Origin: Deltaproteobacteria bacterium
GTDB taxonomy: Bacteria > Myxococcota_A > Polyangia > JAAYKL01
DNA: 48,202 bases
Assembly: GCA_016935665.1 (NCBI GenBank)
Contig: JAFGQN010000080.1
Location: forward strand, 1 to 48,202
Direction of reading: 5' to 3'
This document shows, piece by piece, positions 8,451 to 16,226 of the stretch. The notes under the pieces were generated by a model. It made no database searches and was not told where the DNA came from. It saw nothing but the letters and a program-made list of their open reading frames with translations. Every line of letters starts with the position of its first letter. The stretch's first letter is position 1. The position numbers and the translations under genes are program-made.

Positions 8451-10308
8451 GATTGACAGGCTCATTGCACGCAGTCGTAAAAAGGGCGGGTTTTCAAAAA
8501 AGGGGTACTTCACCCTTGAGGCGCAAAAGGCAAAGCAAAAAATTGGGGCGTATGCGTTGCCCGCTGTGGAATATGCGATTTTGGAGTTTATTCAGTCTGC
8601 GACTGCGGTGGGGGCGACGTTTATTGATGTGTCGGTTTCCGGGCATCCGCAAACTGTTTCTTTTGTTGGAGGTAGTTATACGCAATCCGAACTGGCCCAT
8701 CTGTTTGACCATTTACTCATTGATGGGGAAAATTCGCGCAGTCGCGCCATGCGGCGTTTGGCTGTGGGGGTTGTGGCGGTACTTCGCCAGGCATCGTCCA
8801 GTGTGGTGGTAGAAAGCGGCGACGGTACTGTGGCGGGGTCGTGTCGTTTGGAAATTGAAAACCCGGAGTCCCCTTTTGAGGTTGGAAGGCCTGTCGAACC
8901 CATTGATGGCACTTTTGTTCGGTTTGACATCGAACAAACCACCAGCTGGCGCGAAAAACTGGAGACGATATTTGGTCACTCGCTGCTGGGTGTTTCCAGA
9001 GGTGCGGATGGGGCGGGGAGTGATGATGACGACAAATCAGATATGACGTCTCTCGTTTACGAGCGATGCCTTTATTCGTTCGTCCCGTTGCAATTAAACG
9101 GGGAATTGCTCACCGGATATACTGCTGCCAAAGCCATACAACTTCGGCATTTGAAACACGCTGTTGAAATAGATGAAGGGGATTTGTACGGTGGGATTGG
9201 CCTTTCGCGAGATGCGAAGCGCCCAGCAGAGCTGAAGGTGCTTGCCAACGGAATATGGGTGGGTACCCTTTGGCCAAAGTTACCAAAGGGCATTACTGGC
9301 GTGGTGGGATACGAACGGCTGCATCGCACCGCCAGCCAGTATGGAATTGTGATGGATGACCGGGTGTTGGAATTGACGATGCGCCTGAAAAAGTATGTGG
9401 AAATGGTTTTGGTGACGTCTGGCGTTACGAGCAAAGCCCGTCTTGATGCGTTTTTTGAGGTCATGGGGCTGGATGTTGAAAGAGGGGCTGAAACACTCAA
9501 ACACCAGGAAGCGCATTTTAAAAAGCACAACGCCTTGTGTAGCCGGCAACATGCGCGCGAAAAAAAATCGGCAACAGCCAAACCATCAACGATTCATCAT
9601 AAACTGCCAGTGTCTGAAAATGAACCCACCGTGTCTGAAAACAGATTGGGAGTGTCTGAAAACAAACCGTCTGTTTTTGAAAACAAGCCCAGCAAGAGGC
9701 GTGCAACTTTGGAGAAGGCCAACTCGAAGCTCCCCCACCAGGAGGTCCCTAAAGGTGATTGGGGGAATGTATTGAAACCTTTTGGGACTGGTATGATTCA
9801 TTCGCTTCCCTCGAAAAGAGAGTTGACGGCAATGATGGATGCCATGCCGCAAAACGAGTTTATTACCGCTGCTATCAAAGATATTTTACACTTTGTTTTT
9901 TCAATTGAGGACACGGGGGGACAGATGGGAAGAGACTTTGTTGTTGAGATGGACCATCAGATTTCAAAGGCAGTGCGCATCAATGCCACAAGGATTCCCA
10001 AAGAAAAATGGCGACATCCAAACAGACCCGACACGCTGGTGTCGCTGAATCCAGCGCATGAAACGATTGCGCTTATTGTTAAAGACATGCGATTTAATCC
10101 GCTGGGCATATACCAGCTGGTGTTTGTCATTATGAATGAAATACAAAAAAACACCAACAACCAGAAGAATGACACATTTGAACAATGCGAGCTTTCGCTG
10201 TACCGGCCGCTGTTGCGCTGTTTGCAGCCGGACGTGTGGGAACATGTACGCGATGATACTGAGGAAACAACTGCGTTTGACGATGCTGCGGATTGGAGTC
10301 GGATATGA
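8443..10308 (+). CDS. Degenerate GHKL-like partner protein, copy 1
   Basis: This 621-residue protein is encoded directly after HSP90-like copy 1, with an overlap of 8 bases and GGAG ahead of the ATG at 8443. Its N-terminal region appears to be a decayed GHKL fold. LEFIQSATAVGA aligns with the N-box of its neighbour: Glu48 is kept, but Ser52 replaces the Mg-binding Asn and Ala55 the Asp. FVGGSY replaces the G1 DxGxG, and RRLAVGV at 104-110 replaces GKFGIGF. A variable linker with four 7-residue repeats (about 390-417) leads to a C-terminal domain shared with copy 2. It therefore probably does not hydrolyse ATP, and may regulate or pair with the active HSP90-like protein. This alignment was done by eye. 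Confidence 0.78.
   Translation: MNEIDRLIARSRKKGGFSKKGYFTLEAQKAKQKIGAYALPAVEYAILEFIQSATAVGATFIDVSVSGHPQTVSFVGGSYTQSELAHLFDHLLIDGENSRSRAMRRLAVGVVAVLRQASSSVVVESGDGTVAGSCRLEIENPESPFEVGRPVEPIDGTFVRFDIEQTTSWREKLETIFGHSLLGVSRGADGAGSDDDDKSDMTSLVYERCLYSFVPLQLNGELLTGYTAAKAIQLRHLKHAVEIDEGDLYGGIGLSRDAKRPAELKVLANGIWVGTLWPKLPKGITGVVGYERLHRTASQYGIVMDDRVLELTMRLKKYVEMVLVTSGVTSKARLDAFFEVMGLDVERGAETLKHQEAHFKKHNALCSRQHAREKKSATAKPSTIHHKLPVSENEPTVSENRLGVSENKPSVFENKPSKRRATLEKANSKLPHQEVPKGDWGNVLKPFGTGMIHSLPSKRELTAMMDAMPQNEFITAAIKDILHFVFSIEDTGGQMGRDFVVEMDHQISKAVRINATRIPKEKWRHPNRPDTLVSLNPAHETIALIVKDMRFNPLGIYQLVFVIMNEIQKNTNNQKNDTFEQCELSLYRPLLRCLQPDVWEHVRDDTEETTAFDDAADWSRI
9610..9693 (+). repeat. Four 21-bp tandem repeats inside the copy 1 linker
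   Basis: Units begin at 9610, 9631, 9652 and 9673. Each starts GTGTCTGAAAA or a close variant (the last reads GTTTTTGAAAA), encoding Val-Ser/Phe-Glu-Asn followed by three variable residues. The repeat lies in frame in a part of the protein absent from copy 2 at 12125, so it looks like recent linker expansion. Confidence 0.8.
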
Positions 10309-12128
10309 GTCAGGACGTTTATTTACAGGATATAAGTGTAAGGGAAAAGGAAATCGGTGATGCCGCCTTGAAAACGCTGGTGCGGCAGTTTGCCAATCCG
10401 TTCGATTTTATTCGGGAGCTGGTGCAAAACAGTCTGGATGCGGGGACGTCAAGGGTGGATGTGAGTATTGACCTGGAGCCTGTGGATGACGTGTTTGGCC
10501 TGTGTAAGATAGCGGTGCGGGACTATGGTCAGGGAATGGATGAGCAGATTATCGACAGCAAGTTGACGCGTCTTTTTTCCTCGACCAAAGAGGATGACCT
10601 CACCAGCATTGGCAAGTTTGGCATTGGCTTTGTGTCGGTGTTTGCCATTGATCCGGAGGCGGTGATTTTAACTACAGCTCGGGGCGGGCAGGCCTTTGAG
10701 ATTTTTTTTCATAAGGATAAAACCTTTGAAAAAACCGCTTTGCATGAACCTTTTGATGGTACTCAGGTGGTCATTTTAAAGAAAATTAAAAGGGCCCTTT
10801 ATGGACGCCATGTGACACGGCTGCGTGATCGATTAATCAAGTGGTGCAAGCATGCTGAAAAGGAGATTGGCTTTTTTGATTTGCACAAGGAGTGTACCGA
10901 GATGAAACATCGGCGGCGTCGGGGACGTCAAAATAGACATCATTTGATTAATCAACCTTTCGCTGTGGAAGGTTTTTTGCCAACAACGGTCAAATTGGAA
11001 AACGCCGAAATATCCATCGCATTTTCAGAAAAGAACTTTTACGGATTTTACAACCGCGGTCTCACTCTGGCAGAGTCGGAAGGCACAGAGGCCATCGCCG
11101 GGTATGAACGCTATTTGTCGATGGTGTCGTTTAAGATCAACTCTCCATTTTTAGAACACACTTTGACTCGTGACACCATTTTAAAAGATGATCATTATCA
11201 TAAAGCCATTTGTATGGTGGTGGAAGCCGCGCGGATTGATCTGGTTCAAAATCTTGTATCAACAATGGTAAAACTGGCGGCTCGTTTGGCGCCAACCACC
11301 TATGAAAAAAATCAGTACGCCCGCTGTCTGGGATGGCTTTACAAGCTGCCGCGCGCGCTGGATCCCACATTTTTTTTTAAGGAACGATTGGCGGATACCA
11401 CCAGTTCATTGCTCGAAAAAATGGAGGTGTGGCATAAGACAGCAAATCTGGGCGAGAAATCCGTGAACGCCAGTGAGTTGCGAATTTTCAAACGATGTGA
11501 TGGCCAGGTGCTCACCATGAGTGAGTTGGCCCACAAGGTGGTGAAGCAAAAAGGGCGCCTTTATTTCTCCCACGAAGACAATCCGCAGACACAGGAGCTG
11601 CAATCCCGGGATTACACCGTCCTGATGAGTCCATCCACCGAAAGCGCGTTGTCGTTTTTTAAGCGTCATATTCGCGTCGCCTTTCCGGACCAGGATATTG
11701 AAACGCAGTCGCACAGGGAATATCCCTTTGAGGAAGTTTCGCTTAATACACTGGCGTCACATGAACAACAGTTTATCGCTGCGACCATGCATCGGTTGAC
11801 CCACGCCATGGCGCCTGTCGACGTTATCGTTCCAGTTAATTTGCTGGGAGACAACGCCATGGAAGTGTCGTTGGCGGGATGCATTGGCGAGCACGATATT
11901 GGACGCTGTTTTCCCATGATAGAAACGGATGCGCCCATGCCGGTTTTCTGGAACATTCCGGGGATTCTTTTTCAGAGTCTGGCAAAGCTGTTTTTGTCAA
12001 ATCCGGAGCTGGCCACGGTCATCGCTGCGCGACAGACAATTATGGATACCGTTGCCAGCTACAGAATCCGGGTGACATCGCTTAGGCTGTGCATGATGGA
12101 ATTGAACACAGCAGGGGAATTGCCATGA
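10305..12128 (+). CDS. HSP90-like GHKL ATPase, copy 2
   Basis: A 607-residue paralogue of the gene at 6618, with the same motifs: N-box RELVQNSLDAG, G1 box RDYGQGMD, G2 GKFGIGF, and the middle-domain loop SPFLEHTLTRDTI with the conserved Arg. The catalytic set is intact, so it should bind and hydrolyse ATP. The ATG at 10305 overlaps the stop of the preceding gene as ATGA and has GGAG 7 bases upstream; an upstream TTG at 10293 is less likely. Basic residues near 205-215 (RRRRGRQNR) lie in a loop that also varies in copy 1. Having two active copies, each with its own degenerate partner, suggests two specialised heteromeric complexes or substrate ranges; this is inference. Confidence 0.88.
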   Translation: MSQDVYLQDISVREKEIGDAALKTLVRQFANPFDFIRELVQNSLDAGTSRVDVSIDLEPVDDVFGLCKIAVRDYGQGMDEQIIDSKLTRLFSSTKEDDLTSIGKFGIGFVSVFAIDPEAVILTTARGGQAFEIFFHKDKTFEKTALHEPFDGTQVVILKKIKRALYGRHVTRLRDRLIKWCKHAEKEIGFFDLHKECTEMKHRRRRGRQNRHHLINQPFAVEGFLPTTVKLENAEISIAFSEKNFYGFYNRGLTLAESEGTEAIAGYERYLSMVSFKINSPFLEHTLTRDTILKDDHYHKAICMVVEAARIDLVQNLVSTMVKLAARLAPTTYEKNQYARCLGWLYKLPRALDPTFFFKERLADTTSSLLEKMEVWHKTANLGEKSVNASELRIFKRCDGQVLTMSELAHKVVKQKGRLYFSHEDNPQTQELQSRDYTVLMSPSTESALSFFKRHIRVAFPDQDIETQSHREYPFEEVSLNTLASHEQQFIAATMHRLTHAMAPVDVIVPVNLLGDNAMEVSLAGCIGEHDIGRCFPMIETDAPMPVFWNIPGILFQSLAKLFLSNPELATVIAARQTIMDTVASYRIRVTSLRLCMMELNTAGELP

Positions 12129-14248
12129 GCAGTATCGATGAGATTATCAAACGCAGTCGCAAGTCGGGCGGATTTAAAACCAAAGGGTACTTCACGTTGG
12201 AAGCGCAAAAAGCAAAACAGAAAATTGCGGCCTTTGCGCTGCCCGCAGTGGAGTATGCAGTGCTGGAATTTATTCAATCCGCCATAGCAGCCGGGGCAAA
12301 GTTTGTGGATTTGTCAGTGTTGAACAACCAGATTATGCTTTCGTTTGTGGGCGGTTTTTATAGCGGACAGGAATTGGCGCATTTATTTGATTACCTGTTG
12401 CTGGATACGGACGACGCCCGTACTCGGGCCATGCGCCGGTTGGCCGTGGGGATTGCGGCAGTGCTCAAAGACAGTCCCATGGGCGTGGTTATCGAAAGTG
12501 GCAACGGCACCCTGAATGGGTCCTCGCGGCTGGAGATTGCCGATTTGAATTCACCGTTCTCGGTGGGCACCCCGAAAAGTCCCATTGGTGGAACATTCAT
12601 TCGCCTTGCCATTCCAGCAAGAAGTCGCGAGTGGGGCAGATGGCTTGGCGAGGCGCTACAACGTACTATGGAGTCTCTGAATACGGTGGGATACACCATT
12701 ACGGGGGAGGAGAGTGACAGTTCATGGGGCATCTCGTCTCTGGTGTATGAGCGTTGCCTGTATTCCATTGTTCCGCTGCAGCTCAATGGCGAACTGATAA
12801 CCGGATACACGACTCAAAAGGCTATGCAGATGCGTCATTTGCGAGCGCCGGTTGCTTTTGATGAGGGAGATTTGTACGGGGGACTGGGCATGACCTACGA
12901 TGAGGACAGACCGGCAGAAATAAAAGTCCTTACAAATGGCATTTGGGTCACGTCGATAAAGCCCATGCTGCCTCGGGGAATCTCGGGCGTGGTGGGTTAC
13001 GAGCGCCTGCATAAAACCGCCAGTCAATACGGAATTGTGGCTGATGAGCGCATGGCTGAAATGACCGAACGATTGAAGCCATATGTGGATCAGATTTTGG
13101 CCAGATTGGGCCTCACCGCCGAAGAGCGATGGGCAGCGCTGTTTCAGCGACCGATAACCGGGTTGCATATTCCCGATACCACGAATCACTTCGACGTATT
13201 ATCCAAAGATGGGGCACGTACCGCCATTTTGGAGATATGGCCAGCCACAGATGACGACGGGGAGGCCGACAGTATCGATAAGAATGAACAAAATGTGCTG
13301 CAGTTGACGGTGATCAGCGAACGCGGAAGCATTATTGATACAATAGGTGTGCCATTTGAAGGGGAAGCACAGGGCGTACTGCAAATCGATTTTCATTTTT
13401 ACAGCCTCGACATCGTTTACTATCGCACGCTGGAAGAAGCGGACTATCACACGTCCGCATTGGTGGGACTGAAAAGTGAGTTTTACAACGATTTATTTTT
13501 GGCCATGGGCATCGACTGGCGTGCTGCATCTCTGCGGGTAAAGGAAATGGCTCTGGCTCAAAAACAGAATCAGCGCGACGAAGCCGAATTTTTAAAGGAT
13601 TCACGCAACACCTCGTCGGAAGATGTTCCGGATGAAGACCCGTTTTTTCAAACGTTGCTATCTAAAGAAGACGCGACGTCAGCGTCCCTGGCAGCACCGA
13701 CTTCGGCATCCAGCGAGGGAAACGATACTCCCCAGACTCCCGCATTACCCAGACATCACAACACGTTCCCTTCCGCGACGGAGTTGCGCGCTCTGTTTGA
13801 TACCATGGAATTCAAAGACGCCATATGCGCTCAGCTCGCTGAAATCCTGCAGTTTGCCTTTGCCGAATCCAGCAATCGCAAAATTCAAAAAAAGTCTGTG
13901 CGCGTTAAAGTTACGCATCGAAGCCGACTTGAAAAACCGATTCGTATCATTCCAAACGCATTGTCCCAAATGGATGTGGATGAGGGACTCGAACCCTTAC
14001 TGCTGGTGGAAATCAACAGCGACAGCGATAGCATGCAACACCGCTTCGCTCAAATTGCCAAAGATCCGACCATGGTCTACCTGCTGGTGTTCACCATTTT
14101 CGACGAGTTGCGCGAAACCATGGATTCCACCGCAGAAACCCATTTCGAAAAAAGCGAACGCGCCATTTATCGTCCCATGATCATGAACCTGCGTGGGGCG
14201 ATGGGTGCGTCTGAAGCAAAACCTCTTTTGAAACTGCAGAATTCCTGA
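12125..14248 (+). CDS. Degenerate GHKL-like partner protein, copy 2
   Basis: A 707-residue paralogue of the gene at 8443. The shared N-terminus includes KGYFTLEAQKAKQKI and LEFIQSAIAAGAKFVDLSV, in which Glu47 is kept but Ser51 replaces the N-box Asn. The G1 position reads FVGGFYS and the G2 position RRLAVGI, so ATP binding is again doubtful. Compared with copy 1 it carries extra sequence at about 370-470 that looks like an additional beta-rich domain, then a Ser/Pro/Thr-rich linker. The common C-terminal domain (LFTM-type helix, LLVFTIFDELRE, ERAIYRPM) follows. ATGA overlap couples it to the preceding ATPase. The function is unknown; a regulatory pseudo-ATPase or client adaptor is the working idea. 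Confidence 0.78.
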   Translation: MSSIDEIIKRSRKSGGFKTKGYFTLEAQKAKQKIAAFALPAVEYAVLEFIQSAIAAGAKFVDLSVLNNQIMLSFVGGFYSGQELAHLFDYLLLDTDDARTRAMRRLAVGIAAVLKDSPMGVVIESGNGTLNGSSRLEIADLNSPFSVGTPKSPIGGTFIRLAIPARSREWGRWLGEALQRTMESLNTVGYTITGEESDSSWGISSLVYERCLYSIVPLQLNGELITGYTTQKAMQMRHLRAPVAFDEGDLYGGLGMTYDEDRPAEIKVLTNGIWVTSIKPMLPRGISGVVGYERLHKTASQYGIVADERMAEMTERLKPYVDQILARLGLTAEERWAALFQRPITGLHIPDTTNHFDVLSKDGARTAILEIWPATDDDGEADSIDKNEQNVLQLTVISERGSIIDTIGVPFEGEAQGVLQIDFHFYSLDIVYYRTLEEADYHTSALVGLKSEFYNDLFLAMGIDWRAASLRVKEMALAQKQNQRDEAEFLKDSRNTSSEDVPDEDPFFQTLLSKEDATSASLAAPTSASSEGNDTPQTPALPRHHNTFPSATELRALFDTMEFKDAICAQLAEILQFAFAESSNRKIQKKSVRVKVTHRSRLEKPIRIIPNALSQMDVDEGLEPLLLVEINSDSDSMQHRFAQIAKDPTMVYLLVFTIFDELRETMDSTAETHFEKSERAIYRPMIMNLRGAMGASEAKPLLKLQNS

Positions 14249-14270
14249 AAACAGGTTTTTGTATTCAGGA
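14243..14270 (+). terminator. Weak hairpin after the second cassette
   Basis: TCCTGAA at 14243-14249 pairs with TTCAGGA at 14264-14270 around a 14-base loop. An alternative short hairpin, CCTG-AAAA-CAGG, ends in five T residues at 14256-14260. Either could attenuate transcription before the small gene at 14313, but the stems are short. Confidence 0.3.
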
Positions 14271-14312
14271 TTCCTTATACACTAACAGCGGTTCAATAGA
14301 GAAAGCAACACC

Positions 14313-14717
14313 ATGTGGCCACAGTTTGCCAGAGATAAAGGGGAGCCGAAGCATCATTACTCCACGCTGGAAAGTGCGGATGACACGACGGATGCATCAT
14401 CAGAGCAGCGATATGTGTGTCGGGCGTGTGGTGTGCCTGTGACGACAGCGACGGCGCGGATGTCCATAGGTGGTCGGGCCGAGCATACCTTTGCCAATCC
14501 GGGGGCTGACGTTTATACCATTGGCTGCTTTGCCGATGCGCAGAATCTGGTGGTGGCCAGTGAGCCCTCATCGCTGTTTACCTGGTTTCCCGGTTACCAG
14601 TGGCAGGTGACCATTTGCGCCGGTTGCGGGCTGCATCTGGGATGGCTGTATACGGCGGTGAATCGGTTTTACGGTTTGATTATGGACAGATTGTATCTGC
14701 AGGAGAAACCCCCCTGA
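14313..14717 (+). CDS. CULT-domain (cereblon-like) protein
   Basis: The 134-residue protein matches the cereblon ligand-binding (CULT) fold. Cys36, Cys39, Cys102 and Cys105 would hold the structural zinc. Trp91, Trp97 and Trp111 occupy the tri-tryptophan cage, in the contexts TWFPGYQW and HLGW. The Trp-Trp spacings of 6 and 14, and the 5 residues from the second Trp to the third Cys, equal those of human cereblon (Trp380, 386, 400; Cys391). Stand-alone bacterial CULT proteins are known, and the domain binds cyclic imides and related small ligands. Here it would be cytosolic; the N-terminal ~30 residues look disordered. It lies 64 bases after the HSP90-like operon on the same strand and may be its last gene. 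Its biological ligand is unknown. Confidence 0.88.
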   Translation: MWPQFARDKGEPKHHYSTLESADDTTDASSEQRYVCRACGVPVTTATARMSIGGRAEHTFANPGADVYTIGCFADAQNLVVASEPSSLFTWFPGYQWQVTICAGCGLHLGWLYTAVNRFYGLIMDRLYLQEKPP

Positions 14718-14721
14718 CGAC

Positions 14722-14940
14722 TTATGATACATTGAAAAAGCGGTTGCTGGTGCCCCCTTTGCCCACGCGGATACGTATGCCTCGGCCGCATCTGGGGCAA
14801 TGTCCCACGTATGCGGTGCCCGCCTTGTTTTTGTAAATCCGGGCGTAGACATTGCAGCACTCGAACATGATGCCTAAAAACTTTTTGGGTTCGTCTTTTT
14901 CTTTGCCAAGGGTTCTGTTTTTTACGTCGTCGTAATGCAT
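14722..14940 (-). CDS. Small conserved-looking zinc-binding protein
   Basis: A 72-residue protein with Cys28-Cys29 and Cys48-x-x-Cys51 (FECCNVYARIY then GHCPRCG), arranged like a compact zinc ribbon. The following IRIRVGKGGT...RFF stretch suggests a small beta-sheet domain. The first 24 residues are charged and may not be part of the fold; Met25 is an alternative start. No strong ribosome binding site is visible. It ends 4 bases from the convergent CULT gene and is the last of three minus-strand genes. Its function is unknown. Confidence 0.6.
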   Translation of the reverse strand: MHYDDVKNRTLGKEKDEPKKFLGIMFECCNVYARIYKNKAGTAYVGHCPRCGRGIRIRVGKGGTSNRFFNVS

Positions 14941-14985
14941 CCCATATTTAAATCGGCGTTATGGCGGGATCTTTTAAGTTCTTTT

Positions 14986-16170
14986 TCAATGGGATTTGGG
15001 GTTGTCCACGTGGTGGAGGCGCAGGGTGGTAACCCCTTTTTGGCGCAGCCAGTCGAGGGCGTCGAATATTTCTTTTTCAGATGCATAAGACGAAATAATA
15101 AGGCGATCTCCGGGTTGCCAGGAAATGGCATCGGGCCTTTCGCACATCCAGTCGCCTTGCTTGAGGCCCCATTTGAGGGACGAACCATCGGTCAGCCCGG
15201 TGATGGTGTATTTTTCGAGCAGATTGGTGTTGGCCACCAGTTGGGAGGTGTGAATACCCGCCCCCCAGATATATACGTGCCTGGCGTCTGAAAGCTCTGT
15301 GGTCAGTGTGTCGAGGCGGTCCTGCCAGTAACGGATTTCATTATCGCGATAGGTGGTGACAATGGTTTTATTGGTATTGTATTCATTGGGGGCGGTCACC
15401 AGATGGTGTTGCGCTTTGGTGCTGGCCATGACACCGATAATGGGCGACATATTACTGGTGTAGTGCTCCAGCACCGAGATGGGGAAATAACCTGCATCTG
15501 TTATTGCGCGAATAAGATTGGCGCGGGTGAAGCAGTTGATGTGTTCAAAAGCAAAGAAACCGGGAAACAGACTGCCTGGCAATCCCAAAAGAGGCACTTC
15601 CACAAAAAGAAATGATTCTCGTTGGTTGGATTGTAATTCCCGACACTTCAAAAGGGCCGCCACCGGTGAGTAAAGATGCTCCAGCACATGGGTGAGAATG
15701 ATGAGTTCAAACCGCTCGTCGGTATGAAAATCTTCAATGCCCAAAGGGATGCTCTCCACATCGTACAGCCGTTTGGCAATTTCCACCGACGCTCTTCCCG
15801 GTTCCACGCCAAGCACCCGGTCCACGCCGGCTTCCTTGAAACGGGAGAGCGTGTACCCGTCGGAACTGCCAATCTGCAGGGTGCTTTGGGGCAGTCGTCC
15901 CATGGCCCGTTTGACAAATTGCACCTGTTCATCAAGGTCGCGCACCTTGGTGTCGCTGGGCTTTTCCTGGCGTCCCGGATTGGTGTAGACGGCAATGGAA
16001 TCGTAATACGTCATCATTTCTTCAAATGTTACAGTGGGGCTTTGAGCCACCGTGCCGCACGCCGGGCAGATGGAGAATCCGATTTCGGTTGACGGCAGGC
16101 CGGGCAGGGCCCATTGGCTGGAAAACAGCCTCTCCATATCGGTATGGCATATAAAACAGTTGCGTATCAT
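14986..16170 (-). CDS. SAM-dependent C-methyltransferase with zinc-binding N-terminus
   Basis: The 394-residue protein has the three-part layout of sugar C-methyltransferases. The N-terminal zinc site has Cys5, Cys8, Cys35 and Cys38. A class I SAM-binding core follows, with the glycine strand LQIGSSDGYTLSRF, acidic strand LGVEPG and LTHVLEHL. The C-terminal Rossmann-like domain contains VYIWGAGIHTSQL. FFAFEHINCFTRANL is typical of the family. By family knowledge it methylates a carbon of a nucleotide-linked deoxysugar or a similar substrate, but no sugar-biosynthesis neighbours are here, so the substrate is open. It lies 56 bases downstream of the sigma factor gene on the same strand. Confidence 0.82.
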   Translation of the reverse strand: MIRNCFICHTDMERLFSSQWALPGLPSTEIGFSICPACGTVAQSPTVTFEEMMTYYDSIAVYTNPGRQEKPSDTKVRDLDEQVQFVKRAMGRLPQSTLQIGSSDGYTLSRFKEAGVDRVLGVEPGRASVEIAKRLYDVESIPLGIEDFHTDERFELIILTHVLEHLYSPVAALLKCRELQSNQRESFLFVEVPLLGLPGSLFPGFFAFEHINCFTRANLIRAITDAGYFPISVLEHYTSNMSPIIGVMASTKAQHHLVTAPNEYNTNKTIVTTYRDNEIRYWQDRLDTLTTELSDARHVYIWGAGIHTSQLVANTNLLEKYTITGLTDGSSLKWGLKQGDWMCERPDAISWQPGDRLIISSYASEKEIFDALDWLRQKGVTTLRLHHVDNPKSH

Positions 16171-16226
16171 GTGGTCCCCCGGATTCTGTCGGGCGATGAT
16201 GAACTTGCCAGACAGGCAGGTGTGGG

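Noticed and set aside
6618-12128. Identity of the HSP90-like proteins with housekeeping HtpG
   Set aside because: The nucleotide pocket is shared, but the sequence beyond it does not follow HtpG, and two copies with degenerate partners indicate a different subfamily.
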